From NCBI RefSeq assembly GCF_029873475.1, contig NZ_CP123499.1, positions 248,001 to 312,000 of the forward strand: a DNA stretch of 64,000 nt. Direction: 5' to 3'. Below are positions 17,614-26,737 of this stretch, piece by piece. Each line of letters starts with the position of its first letter. Positions within the stretch are counted from its first letter, which is position 1. The notes under the pieces are model-generated. The model saw only the letters and a list, made by a program, of their open reading frames with translations. It had not been told where the DNA came from and did no database searches. This stretch comes from Arsenophonus sp. aPb (GTDB taxonomy: Bacteria; Pseudomonadota; Gammaproteobacteria; Enterobacterales; Enterobacteriaceae). The position numbers were made by a program, and so were the translations under genes.

Positions 17614-19557
17614 ATGTCAACAATACAAATTCTTTCTCCTCAGTTAGCTAATCAAATTGCTGCAGGTGAAGTTGTTGAACGTCCATCATCGGTTGTGAAA
17701 GAGTTAGTCGAAAATAGTCTTGATGCTGGCGCTAGTCGTATTGATATTGAAATTGAGCGTGGTGGTGCAAAGCTTATCCGTATCCATGATAATGGTAGTG
17801 GTATTGCCAAAGAAGATTTAACCTTAGCGTTAGAGCGACACGCTACTAGCAAAATAGCTACGCTAGAAGATCTCGCCGCTATTATGAGTATGGGATTTAG
17901 AGGAGAAGCGCTAGCTAGTATTAGTTCAGTTTCTCGTTTAATACTAACTTCACGCGTCGAGACACAAACAGAAGCCTGGCAAGCTTATGCTGAAGGGCGT
18001 GAGATGAATGTTACGCTAAAACCTGCTGCTCACCCAATAGGAACAACAGTTGAAGTTCTTGATCTGTTTTATAATACACCAGCTCGACGTAAATTTTTAC
18101 GTACAGAGAAAACCGAATTTAGCCATATTGATGAGGTGGTACGTAGAATCGCTTTAGCGCGTTTCGATGTTGCAATCAACTTGCATCATAATGGTAAATT
18201 AGTTCGCCAATATCGTGCGACAAAGAGTGAAGAGCAATATGAACGACGTCTGGCGGCTATTTGTGGCAGCAGTTTTATGCAACATGCGTTGAAATTATGT
18301 TGGCAACATGGTGATTTAGCAATAAAAGGCTGGATAACTAATCCCTATTTAGGCAAGACTGCTGAAATTCAATATTGTTATGTTAATGGCCGCATGATGC
18401 GTGATCGATTAATCAATCATGCCATTCGCCAGGCCTATGCTGATCGTCTGCCAGATGAGCAGCAAGCTGCTTATGTTCTTTATTTAACGATTGATCCTCA
18501 TCAGGTAGATGTTAATGTTCATCCAGCCAAACAGGAAGTCCGTTTTCACCAAGCAAGATTGGTGCATGATTTTATCTATCAGGGTGTGAACACGGTACTA
18601 AGCCAACAACAAAACCAAAAACAATTTAATCAAGTAACTGTTAGTTTAAAACAGGAAAGTCATCCTGTTTTAGGATTGCAAAATCGGTTAGCTGCGGGTG
18701 AAAATTTTTTTTCCTCAGATAATTCAAAACAGGGTTTAGTTGTTGAAGAGCAAAAAGCGCAAGTAATAACAGAATTAAGGGCGAGTAACCAAATTTCGCC
18801 ATCTGAAACGACATCATTTTCTTGCTACAATAATGGAAAAATAACCAAAAAAACCTATAACAAAAAACAGGGTGAGCTTTATCAGCAATTGATGCAAAAT
18901 GAGGCATGTAAACAAGAAAAAATCCCACTTTTTCCAGAGCGAAAACCCATAAAAACTGAAAAATTGGCAGTAAAATCGGTTTTTGTTGAAAAAAATGATA
19001 AAAATTATACATTTGGTAAAATACTAACAATTTATTCTAAAAATTTCGCATTTATTGAATCATCATTTGGAATAGGTTTGTTATCATTAGCGGAAGCTGA
19101 GCGATATTTGAAACGAAGTCAATTAATTCCTACTGATAAAGGATTAAAATCTCAGCCGTTACTTATACCAATAAAGCTCGCATTAACAGAAAAGGAAATT
19201 GAAACTTTTTATCGAGTAAAGGTATTATTAAGTACATTAGGTTTTGACATCAATATTTCTCATAATAAAGCCACAATTAGTGCTGTATCTTGTCCCTTGA
19301 GATCGCAAAATTTGGCTGAATTATTTCCAAAACTGTTGAAATATCTTGCTCAAAATACTTCTTGTCAGGTGAAGGAATTAGTTGTTTGGTTAGCAGATCA
19401 TTTAGTAAATGAAAAACAAGTATGGACGGTTGCACAAGGGGTACAGTTACTAGCGGATCTTGAGCGGGCTCACCCTGAATTAGTTAAAGAACCACCGAAA
19501 ACATTACTACAACTAATTGATTTTGAATCGGTGATAATGGCTTTAACTCATGAGTAA
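17614..19557 (+). CDS. mutL: DNA mismatch repair protein MutL
   Basis: Mismatch-repair matchmaker linking MutS to MutH and UvrD. 647 residues (E. coli 615). The N-terminal GHKL ATPase is intact: Glu/Asn in ELVENSLDAGA, DNGSGI, GFRGEALASI and the ATP-lid residues. PAKQEVRFH closes the transducer domain near residue 315. A low-complexity Gln/Lys linker covers about 330-455, and the MutL_C dimerisation domain occupies the last 190 residues. No endonuclease motif DQHAXXEXXXXE is seen, as expected in organisms using MutH. It overlaps miaA by 8 bp. Confidence 0.97.
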   Translation: MSTIQILSPQLANQIAAGEVVERPSSVVKELVENSLDAGASRIDIEIERGGAKLIRIHDNGSGIAKEDLTLALERHATSKIATLEDLAAIMSMGFRGEALASISSVSRLILTSRVETQTEAWQAYAEGREMNVTLKPAAHPIGTTVEVLDLFYNTPARRKFLRTEKTEFSHIDEVVRRIALARFDVAINLHHNGKLVRQYRATKSEEQYERRLAAICGSSFMQHALKLCWQHGDLAIKGWITNPYLGKTAEIQYCYVNGRMMRDRLINHAIRQAYADRLPDEQQAAYVLYLTIDPHQVDVNVHPAKQEVRFHQARLVHDFIYQGVNTVLSQQQNQKQFNQVTVSLKQESHPVLGLQNRLAAGENFFSSDNSKQGLVVEEQKAQVITELRASNQISPSETTSFSCYNNGKITKKTYNKKQGELYQQLMQNEACKQEKIPLFPERKPIKTEKLAVKSVFVEKNDKNYTFGKILTIYSKNFAFIESSFGIGLLSLAEAERYLKRSQLIPTDKGLKSQPLLIPIKLALTEKEIETFYRVKVLLSTLGFDINISHNKATISAVSCPLRSQNLAELFPKLLKYLAQNTSCQVKELVVWLADHLVNEKQVWTVAQGVQLLADLERAHPELVKEPPKTLLQLIDFESVIMALTHE

Positions 19558-20491
19558 ACAAATTTTTCAACCTAAACCGCAAGCGATTTTTATAATGGGG
19601 CCTACGGCGTCGGGAAAGACAGCATTGGCAATGGCATTGTGTCAAAAATTACCCGTTGAAATAATTAGTGTAGATTCTGCATTGATTTATCGAGGTATGG
19701 ATATAGGAACAGCAAAACCAACACTGGAAGAGCAACAAATTGCGCCACACCGATTGATTGACATTTTGGATCCGTCACAGTCGTATTCTGCGGCAGACTT
19801 TCGTCGTGATGCTTTAGCTGAAATGGAAAAAATTGTCGCTTCAGGTCGTATTCCCTTACTCGTTGGAGGGACTATGCTATATTTTAAAGCGTTACTAGAT
19901 GGGTTGTCACCCTTACCTTCAGCCGATGTTACAATTCGGGCAGAAATTGAATTGCAAGCGAAGCAATCTAGTTGGGGGGCAATTCATAAACGTTTGCAAG
20001 AGGTTGATCCTATATCGGCAGCTAGAATCCATCCTAATGATCCGCAACGATTGTCTCGTGCCTTGGAGGTTTTTTTAGTTTCTGGAAAGAGCCTGACAGA
20101 ATTGACTGAAATTGTAGAAGCAGAATTACCTTATAATGTGTTACAGTTTGCGATTTCACCGCAAGATCGTAAAATTCTTCATCAACGTATCGAGATGCGT
20201 TTTCTACAAATGTTGAATGCGGGTTTTGAGGATGAAGTTAGCGCTCTTTATGCTAGGGGAGATCTCCATCAGGATCTACCTGCTATTCGTTCTGTTGGTT
20301 ATCGTCAGATGTGGTCCTATTTGTCTGGTGAAATCAACTATGATGAAATGGTTTATCGTGGTATATGTGCAACACGTCAATTGGCTAAACGTCAAATTAC
20401 ATGGTTAAAAGGATGGAAAAACGTGCATAGACTCGATAGCGATGATATTAAGGGAGCACTTAACACAATATTGCATCTTATTAGTGCATAG
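19550..20491 (+). CDS. miaA: tRNA dimethylallyltransferase MiaA
   Basis: Transfers a dimethylallyl group to N6 of A37 in tRNAs reading UNN codons. 313 residues (E. coli 316). P-loop IMGPTASGKTALAM, catalytic Asp in VDSALIYRGMDIGTAKP, then PHRLIDILDPSQSYSAADFR and LVGGTMLYFKAL, all MiaA signatures; AIRSVGYRQMW lies in the tRNA-binding half. ATG 19550 overlaps the mutL stop by 8 bp, so translation is probably coupled. hfq follows after 110 bp. Confidence 0.97.
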   Translation: MSKQIFQPKPQAIFIMGPTASGKTALAMALCQKLPVEIISVDSALIYRGMDIGTAKPTLEEQQIAPHRLIDILDPSQSYSAADFRRDALAEMEKIVASGRIPLLVGGTMLYFKALLDGLSPLPSADVTIRAEIELQAKQSSWGAIHKRLQEVDPISAARIHPNDPQRLSRALEVFLVSGKSLTELTEIVEAELPYNVLQFAISPQDRKILHQRIEMRFLQMLNAGFEDEVSALYARGDLHQDLPAIRSVGYRQMWSYLSGEINYDEMVYRGICATRQLAKRQITWLKGWKNVHRLDSDDIKGALNTILHLISA

Positions 20492-20601
20492 GTTTGCTAT
20501 TTATGTACAATTGGTAGTAAAGGCACAATTTTTTGAGTAGTTAATTTTTTCGAACCATAAAAGGTTCTTAGTTAAAAACAACAAAATAAGGAAAATAGAG
20601 A

Positions 20602-20898
20602 ATGGCTAAGGGGCAATCTTTGCAAGATCCGTTCCTAAACGCGTTACGTCGTGAAAGGGTTCCGGTTTCCATTTATTTGGTCAATGGCATCAAATTACAA
20701 GGTCAAATCGAATCATTTGATCAATTTGTTATTTTACTGAAAAACACAGTAAGCCAAATGGTATATAAGCATGCTATTTCTACTGTAGTACCTTCTCGTC
20801 CTGTATCTCACCATAGTAATCAAGGGGGTAATACAGGCCTAGGTAATTACAATACAGGTAATGTGGCAGTTCCACAGGATAGTGATGCGACTGAATAA
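20602..20898 (+). CDS. hfq: RNA chaperone Hfq
   Basis: Hexameric Sm-like protein that pairs small RNAs with mRNAs. 98 residues (E. coli 102). Sm1 covers VSIYLVNGIKLQGQIESFD, Sm2 ends with VYKHAISTVVPSR; the proximal-face Gln8, Asp9 and the YKH motif are present. The C-terminal tail is short and Gly/Asn/Thr-rich. GATAAGGAAA-type Shine-Dalgarno (AAGGAAA at about 20588) lies upstream. A strong hairpin after the gene separates it from hflX. Confidence 0.97.
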   Translation: MAKGQSLQDPFLNALRRERVPVSIYLVNGIKLQGQIESFDQFVILLKNTVSQMVYKHAISTVVPSRPVSHHSNQGGNTGLGNYNTGNVAVPQDSDATE

Positions 20899-20920
20899 TA
20901 CAGTTAATTATCTGAACAAA

Positions 20921-20956
20921 AAAATACAGATAAAGGGAACTTTATCTGTATTTTGC
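20921..20956 (+). terminator. Perfect 15-bp hairpin between hfq and hflX
   Basis: AAAATACAGATAAAG (20921-20935) is the exact complement of CTTTATCTGTATTTT (20940-20954), with the stable tetraloop GGAA. The 3' arm ends in TTTT, so it looks like an intrinsic terminator or attenuator placed 23 bp after hfq and 39 bp before hflX. It is unusually AT-rich but perfectly paired. Confidence 0.8.
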
Positions 20957-20992
20957 CTGTTTGGTATTTTTTAAGTCTAAGGAGTTGTACTT

Positions 20993-22285
20993 TTGTTTGA
21001 TAGACATGAAGGTGGGGAATTAGCTGTTCTTGTGCATGTTTTTTTCGCTAATGAAAAAGATACTGAAAACCTCATTGAATTTGAATCATTAGTCATCTCT
21101 GCGGGCATTAAGCCAGTACAGATAATCACAGGTAATCGCAAATCACCCCAGGCTAAATATTTTGTTGGCGAGGGTAAAGCGGAAGAAATCGCGGCAGCAG
21201 TTAAAGTCAGTAATGCCGATGTGGTTCTTTTTGATCATACTTTAAGCCCTGCCCAGGAAAGAAATCTTGAGCGATTATGTCAGTGTCGAGTTATTGATCG
21301 TACGGGTTTAATTTTAGATATATTTGCACAGCGCGCCCGAACCCATGAAGGTAAACTACAAGTTGAATTAGCTCAGTTAAGGCATATTTCTACCCGTTTG
21401 GTACGTGGTTGGACTCATCTTGAACGACAAAAAGGGGGGATCGGCCTACGTGGACCTGGTGAAACTCAACTTGAAACGGATCGTCGATTGATCCGAGGTA
21501 AAATTCGGCAAATCCTTTCTCGGTTGGCAAAGGTTGAAAAGCAGAGAGAGCAGGGTAGACAAGCAAGAAGTAAAGCGGGTATTCCCACCATATCATTGGT
21601 AGGTTACACTAATGCAGGCAAGTCTAGTCTGTTTAATCAAATGACAAAGTCTGAAGTGTATGCTGCAGATCAATTATTTGCGACGTTAGATCCTACATTA
21701 CGGCGTATTGATATAGATGATGTTGGAGCGATAGTGTTGGCTGATACTGTCGGTTTTATTCGTCATCTTCCTCACGATCTTGTTGCTGCATTTAAAGCAA
21801 CATTGCAGGAAACACGTGAAGCCAGTTTATTATTACACGTTGTTGATGCTGCGGATAACCGTATGGAAGAAAATATCCAAGCAGTTGAAAGTGTATTAGA
21901 AGAAATTGAGGCTAATAAAATTCCAGCACTGTTAGTCATGAATAAAATTGACATGTTGAATGGATTTATCCCCCGTATTGATCGCGATGAGAATAATGTC
22001 CCTATTCGGGTCTGGCTCTCAGCCCAAACCGGTGAAGGAATTCCATTATTATTACAGGCGCTGACAGAACGTCTTTCTGGTGAAATTGCACACTATGAAT
22101 TGCGATTACCGCCAGAAGCGGGTCGTTTACGCAGTCGGTTTTATCAACTTCAGGCAATCGAGTATGAAGAAATGGATATAGATGGCAGTATCATGCTTGA
22201 AGTGAAGCTGCCTATTGTTGACTGGCAAAGACTTTGTAAGCAAGAACAACCTTTACTTGAGTACATTGTTAAGTCAACATATTGA
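20993..22285 (+). CDS. hflX: Ribosome-splitting GTPase HflX
   Basis: GTPase that splits stalled or heat-damaged 70S ribosomes. 430 residues (E. coli 426). N-terminal HflX domain with YFVGEGKAEEI and DHTLSPAQERNLE, the glycine-rich linker GGIGLRGPGETQLETDRR, then the G domain: G1 GYTNAGKSSLFN, G3 DTVGFIRHLP, G4 NKIDML. The start is TTG at 20993, supported by AAGGAG at 20979-20984 and by MFDRHEGGE aligning with the known N terminus. Located between hfq and hflK, as in other enterics. Confidence 0.96.
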   Translation: MFDRHEGGELAVLVHVFFANEKDTENLIEFESLVISAGIKPVQIITGNRKSPQAKYFVGEGKAEEIAAAVKVSNADVVLFDHTLSPAQERNLERLCQCRVIDRTGLILDIFAQRARTHEGKLQVELAQLRHISTRLVRGWTHLERQKGGIGLRGPGETQLETDRRLIRGKIRQILSRLAKVEKQREQGRQARSKAGIPTISLVGYTNAGKSSLFNQMTKSEVYAADQLFATLDPTLRRIDIDDVGAIVLADTVGFIRHLPHDLVAAFKATLQETREASLLLHVVDAADNRMEENIQAVESVLEEIEANKIPALLVMNKIDMLNGFIPRIDRDENNVPIRVWLSAQTGEGIPLLLQALTERLSGEIAHYELRLPPEAGRLRSRFYQLQAIEYEEMDIDGSIMLEVKLPIVDWQRLCKQEQPLLEYIVKSTY

Positions 22286-22369
22286 ATGTGGTCAATAAAT
22301 TGAACAAATTAAGAGTAAATATTTTACTCTTAGCCCTGAAAAACCAATCATAACGAATGGAGCTATAAC

Positions 22370-23587
22370 ATGGCGTGGAATCAGCCCGGTAATAACGGAC
22401 AGGACCGCGACCCGTGGGGAAGCAGCAATAGCGGCAACTCCAGTGGTAAGAAAGGTAATCGGAAAAAAGGGACAACTGATCTTGATGATCTGTTCCGCAA
22501 GTTAAGTCGCAAACTTGGTGGTTTAGGTGGGAATAATAAAGACAGGAATGGTTCGAGTAATCCAAATGGCATCAATATAAACGGCCGTTTTATCGCAATT
22601 ATTATTGCAGCAATTGTGATTATTTGGGCTGCAAGTGGTTTTTATACGATAAAAGAGAGTGATCGTGGCGTTGTATTTCGTTTTGGTAAATATAGCCATA
22701 CTGTTGAACCGGGTTTAAATTGGAAGCCAAATTTTATTGAAAAAGTCATTCCGGTTAATGTTGAAACCATACGTGAACAAGCGACTAGTGGTATGATGTT
22801 AACTTCGGATGAAAATGTTATTCAAGTAGAAATGAACGTCCAGTATCGAGTAACGGATCCTGCTCAATATTTATTTAATGTTACTAACCCCGATAATAGT
22901 TTACGTCAGGCAATAGATAGCGCAGTACGTGGAATTATTGGTCAATCAGCAATGGAACAGGTGCTGACGACGAAACGTGCTTTTATCCGTGATGAAACAC
23001 AAAAAGAGTTAGAAAATACGATAAGACCTTATAATATGGGTATAACGATATTAGATGTTAACTTCCAAGCTGCTCGTCCACCGGAAGCGGTTAAAGCGGC
23101 ATTTGATGATGTTATTGCAGCAAGAGAAGAAGAGCAGAAGACCATTCGTGAAGCGCAAGCTTATCGTAATGAAGTCCTACCATTAGCGAAAGGTAATGCG
23201 CAGAAATTGATTGAAGAAGCGACTGCTTATAAGTCAAGTGTGGTTTTCAAGGCTGAAGGTGAAGTAGCCAGTTTTGCCAAAATGTTGCCGGAATATCGAG
23301 CGGCTCCTCAAATTACTCGTGAGCGTTTATATATTGAGACAATGGAGCGGGTACTAGGTAATACGCGTAAGGTCATTGTTAACGACAAGAGCAATAGTAT
23401 GTTAGTGTTGCCGTTAGAGCAAATTCTACGCAATGGAAGCAAAAATAATGCAGCAGATGTACAAAAAATAACGCCACCAAAAGTTATTCAGCAATCAGAT
23501 ATTTCTACTGAATCGCCTTATTCGTATAGCTATGGAACGCGGGATAATGCTCGAGGCAGTAATTCAGCTCGTGTAGGGAGACAATAA
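22370..23587 (+). CDS. hflK: FtsH modulator subunit HflK
   Basis: SPFH/prohibitin-type inner-membrane protein that with HflC forms the large periplasmic cage around FtsH and modulates its proteolysis. 405 residues. Cytoplasmic N-terminal tail of about 75 residues rich in Gly, Asn, Ser and Lys, one transmembrane helix (about 74-94, FIAIIIAAIVIIWAASGFY), then the band-7 domain (ESDRGVVFRFGKY) and a long coiled coil (DDVIAAREEEQKTIREAQAY). Disordered polar C terminus. hflC starts 2 bp after its stop, implying co-expression in stoichiometric amounts. Confidence 0.96.
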   Translation: MAWNQPGNNGQDRDPWGSSNSGNSSGKKGNRKKGTTDLDDLFRKLSRKLGGLGGNNKDRNGSSNPNGININGRFIAIIIAAIVIIWAASGFYTIKESDRGVVFRFGKYSHTVEPGLNWKPNFIEKVIPVNVETIREQATSGMMLTSDENVIQVEMNVQYRVTDPAQYLFNVTNPDNSLRQAIDSAVRGIIGQSAMEQVLTTKRAFIRDETQKELENTIRPYNMGITILDVNFQAARPPEAVKAAFDDVIAAREEEQKTIREAQAYRNEVLPLAKGNAQKLIEEATAYKSSVVFKAEGEVASFAKMLPEYRAAPQITRERLYIETMERVLGNTRKVIVNDKSNSMLVLPLEQILRNGSKNNAADVQKITPPKVIQQSDISTESPYSYSYGTRDNARGSNSARVGRQ

Positions 23588-23589
23588 TC

Positions 23590-24591
23590 ATGCGTAAATC
23601 AGTGATTGTTATTATTGTTGCTGCATTAGTTGTGTTGTATATGTCAATTTTCACAGTTCAACAGACAGAGAGAGGCATCATTCTACGCTTTGGTAAGGTG
23701 GTACGTGATGGTGACAATAAACCTATTATTTATGAGCCAGGTTTGCATCTCAAAATACCATTTATTGAAACGGTAAAAATGTTGGATGCTCGTATTCAGA
23801 CATTGGATGTTCAGGCAGATCGCTATCTGACTAGAGAAAATAAAGATTTAATGGTTGATTCTTATTTAAAATGGCGAATTACTGATTTTAGTCGTTACTA
23901 TGTTGCGACCGGTGGCGGCAATCCTTATCAAGCTGAAACCTTACTGAAACGTAAATTTAGTGATCGGCTGCGTTCAGAATTTGGCCGTTTAAATGTGAAA
24001 GATATTATTACTGATTCTCGCGGACGCTTAACCGTCGATGTACGTGATGCACTTAATAAAGGTTCAGATACTGAAGCGACAAAAGAGGCTGATCAGGCTA
24101 TTGCCTCGGCAGCAGCCCGTTTTGATAAAGAGATCAAAGGTAATTCGCCAGTTGTGAATCCAAACAGCATGGCGGCATTAGGGATTGAAGTTGTCGATGT
24201 TCGTATCAAACGTATTGAATTGCCAAGTGAAGTTTCGGAAGCGATATATCAGCGTATGCGTGCTGAACGAGAGGCTGTAGCGCGTCAGCATCGTTCACAG
24301 GGTCAAGAAGAAGCAGTGAAGATCCGTGCTGCAGCAGATAAAACCGTGACCGAAACATTGGCTGAAGCGGAGCGCACTGCGTTGAGATTACGCGGTGAAG
24401 GTGATGCGATGGCGACTAAACTATTTGCTGATGCATTTAATCAAGATCCTGATTTCTATGCTTTCATTCGTAGCTTACGGGCATACGAGAAGAGTTTTAG
24501 TAAAAATGGTGATGATGTGATGGTATTAAGTCCAGATACAGATTTTTTCCGCTACATGCGAGCACCAACTAAACAAAGAGCGGTACAGTGA
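23590..24591 (+). CDS. hflC: FtsH modulator subunit HflC
   Basis: Partner of HflK in the SPFH complex that wraps FtsH. 333 residues (E. coli 334). An N-terminal transmembrane helix occupies residues 4-22 (SVIVIIVAALVVLYMSIF), followed by the SPFH domain (QQTERGIILRFGKV) and the coiled-coil region RAEREAVARQHRSQGQEEA. A terminator follows 43 bp after the stop. The small gene yjeT, found between hflC and purA in E. coli, is absent. Confidence 0.96.
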   Translation: MRKSVIVIIVAALVVLYMSIFTVQQTERGIILRFGKVVRDGDNKPIIYEPGLHLKIPFIETVKMLDARIQTLDVQADRYLTRENKDLMVDSYLKWRITDFSRYYVATGGGNPYQAETLLKRKFSDRLRSEFGRLNVKDIITDSRGRLTVDVRDALNKGSDTEATKEADQAIASAAARFDKEIKGNSPVVNPNSMAALGIEVVDVRIKRIELPSEVSEAIYQRMRAEREAVARQHRSQGQEEAVKIRAAADKTVTETLAEAERTALRLRGEGDAMATKLFADAFNQDPDFYAFIRSLRAYEKSFSKNGDDVMVLSPDTDFFRYMRAPTKQRAVQ

Positions 24592-24634
24592 TCATTTAAA
24601 AAATAAGCAAAATGATTGCCAAATGACTCTGGAT

Positions 24635-24660
24635 AAGCCCGCATTAGGCGGGCTTTAATG
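24635..24660 (+). terminator. Terminator of the hfq-hflX-hflKC operon
   Basis: AAGCCCGC (24635-24642) pairs with GCGGGCTT (24648-24655) around a 5-nt loop, GC-rich core, with TTTAATG after it. Placed between hflC and purA. Confidence 0.8.
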
Positions 24661-24763
24661 TGTTAAGATTGTGATGAAAAGAGGTATTGGTATTATAAAA
24701 ATTGCTGGCAGCTAATGATTGAAATGGTAGAATTCTTTTTTAAGCAATCGAGTGAATTTTGAA

Positions 24764-26062
24764 ATGGGTAAAAACGTTGTCGTATTAGGTACTCAGTGGG
24801 GTGACGAAGGTAAAGGCAAAATAGTCGATTTACTAACTGAACGCGCTAAGTATGTTGTTCGTTATCAAGGTGGCCATAATGCTGGTCATACTCTTGTGGT
24901 AAATGGTGAAAAAACTGTACTCCATCTTATCCCATCAGGTATTCTGCGTGAAAATGTCATAAGCGTCATTGGCAATGGTGTCGTGTTAGCACCTGATGCA
25001 TTAATGGATGAAATGAAAAAATTAGAAGCGCGTGGCGTGCCAGTGCGTGAACGACTCAAAATTTCAGCAGCTTGTCCATTAATCTTGCCCTACCACGTTG
25101 CTTTAGATAACGCGCGTGAAAAAGCGCGCGGCGCGAAAGCGATAGGCACGACCGGCCGGGGCATTGGACCGGCTTATGAAGATAAAGTTGCCCGCCGTGC
25201 AATACGTGTTGGTGATCTGTTTAATAAAAAAACGTTTCCAGTCAAACTTAAAGAAATTGTTGATTACCATAATTTTCAATTAGTGAATTATTATAAAGCG
25301 CCTGCAATCGATTACCAAAAAACATTAGATGATATTATGGTTATTGCCGATATTTTGACGGCGATGACCGTTGATGTTGCTGATTTGTTATATAAAGCGC
25401 ATCAAAAAGGCGAATTAGTGATGTATGAAGGGGCACAGGGAACATTGCTGGATATTGATCATGGTACCTATCCCTATGTGACTTCATCAAACACAACGGC
25501 GGGTGGTGTTGCTACAGGCTCTGGCTTAGGTCCGCGCTATATTGATTATGTTTTAGGCATATTGAAAGCTTATTCTACCCGTGTTGGTGGAGGTCCTTTC
25601 CCAACCGAGTTATCCGATGAAACGGGCGAATACCTGCGTGAAAAAGGGCAGGAATTTGGTGCAACAACCGGTCGTTGCCGCCGTACCGGCTGGTTAGATA
25701 TTGTTGCTATTAACCGAGCTGTTCAAATCAATTCACTTTCTGGTTTCTGTTTAACTAAATTAGATGTATTAGATGGTTTGGATGAAGTGAAACTTTGTAT
25801 TGCTTATCGCAAACCAGATGGGACTGAATTGACAATAACACCATTAGCGGCAGAGGAATGGGAAGGTTTAGAGCCGATATATGAAACGTTACCAGGCTGG
25901 AGTGAAAGTACTTTTAGGGTAAAAGAATATAATCAATTACCTAAAGCAGCAATTGATTATATTAAACGGATTGAGGAATTAACCGGCATCCCGATAGATA
26001 TTATTTCGACCGGGCCTGATCGTGCTGAAACAATGATATTACAAGATCCTTTTGATGTATAA
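24764..26062 (+). CDS. purA: Adenylosuccinate synthetase PurA
   Basis: GTP-dependent ligase converting IMP and aspartate to adenylosuccinate, the first committed step to AMP. ATG 24764 gives 432 residues, exactly the E. coli length, and MGKNVVVLGTQWGDEGKGK aligns at the N terminus; a GTG at 24752 is an unlikely alternative. The P-loop-like GDEGKGK carries the catalytic Asp13, His41 is in GGHNAGH, and the Asp/IMP loop is ATTGRCRRTGWLD. In that loop the E. coli second Arg is Cys, a position that varies among PurAs. Followed by a strong terminator; single-gene unit. Confidence 0.97.
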   Translation: MGKNVVVLGTQWGDEGKGKIVDLLTERAKYVVRYQGGHNAGHTLVVNGEKTVLHLIPSGILRENVISVIGNGVVLAPDALMDEMKKLEARGVPVRERLKISAACPLILPYHVALDNAREKARGAKAIGTTGRGIGPAYEDKVARRAIRVGDLFNKKTFPVKLKEIVDYHNFQLVNYYKAPAIDYQKTLDDIMVIADILTAMTVDVADLLYKAHQKGELVMYEGAQGTLLDIDHGTYPYVTSSNTTAGGVATGSGLGPRYIDYVLGILKAYSTRVGGGPFPTELSDETGEYLREKGQEFGATTGRCRRTGWLDIVAINRAVQINSLSGFCLTKLDVLDGLDEVKLCIAYRKPDGTELTITPLAAEEWEGLEPIYETLPGWSESTFRVKEYNQLPKAAIDYIKRIEELTGIPIDIISTGPDRAETMILQDPFDV

Positions 26063-26094
26063 TTTTACCTCTAAATAATATCGCTCAATGAGTG

Positions 26095-26121
26095 ACGCCT
26101 GAACATTCAGGCGTTATTTTT
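26095..26121 (+). terminator. Terminator after purA
   Basis: ACGCCTGAA (26095-26103) and TTCAGGCGT (26106-26114) form a 9-bp inverted repeat with a very short loop, followed by TATTTTTAT. Confidence 0.85.
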
Positions 26122-26257
26122 ATATCGATTAATTCATGTTACCGAATTTACTGAGCAATTTTGCTTAATAGGATGAAAATTTACATAATAGATATAACCA
26201 AATGAATTAATGTCAAAAAAGTGTCCTTCCATTTTTGTTTTATAACCAGAGGTTGAT

Positions 26258-26680
26258 GTGCAGTTAACAAGTTTTACAGATTATGGCTTAAGAGCATTGA
26301 TTTATATGGCGTCATTACCTAAGGATAAAATGACTAATATTACTGAAGTCACTAATGTTTACGGTGTCTCACGTAACCATATGGTAAAAATTATTAATCA
26401 ATTAAGCCGAGTTGGACTTATTGCTGCGGTGAGAGGCAAAAATGGGGGTATTTATTTAGGCAAGCCAGCTGATCAAATTCGGATCGGTGAGGTTGTTCGT
26501 CTGTTAGAGCCCCTGGCATTAGTCAATTGCTGTAGCGATTATTGCCATATTACCTCTGCTTGTCGATTAAAACAGATATTAAATCAAGCGATTGATCATT
26601 TTTTAAATGAATTAGATAAATATACACTGGCTGATCTAATAAAAAATAACGAGCCACTGTATAAGTTACTGTTAAAATAA
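26258..26680 (+). CDS. nsrR: Nitric-oxide-sensing Rrf2 repressor NsrR
   Basis: Iron-sulfur transcriptional repressor of nitrosative-stress genes such as hmp. 140 residues. Rrf2 winged helix with MQLTSFTDYGLRALIYMA at the start and VYGVSRNHMVKIINQLS as recognition region. Cluster-ligand cysteines are C91, C96 and C102 in LVNCCSDYCHITSACRLK, the NsrR arrangement; C92 is an additional cysteine (Ser in E. coli as I recall). The start is GTG at 26258 after CAGAGGTT. It is followed by rnr, as in E. coli. Confidence 0.95.
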   Translation: MQLTSFTDYGLRALIYMASLPKDKMTNITEVTNVYGVSRNHMVKIINQLSRVGLIAAVRGKNGGIYLGKPADQIRIGEVVRLLEPLALVNCCSDYCHITSACRLKQILNQAIDHFLNELDKYTLADLIKNNEPLYKLLLK

Positions 26681-26737
26681 ACAATAGACCTAGTGTATTT
26701 GTAGGTATATTAATCGATATAGTAGCGGAGGTGGGTG

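Noticed and set aside
18641..19030. 129-codon open frame on the minus strand
   Set aside because: Antisense to the AT-rich linker of mutL; low-complexity Phe/Leu-rich product without homologue.
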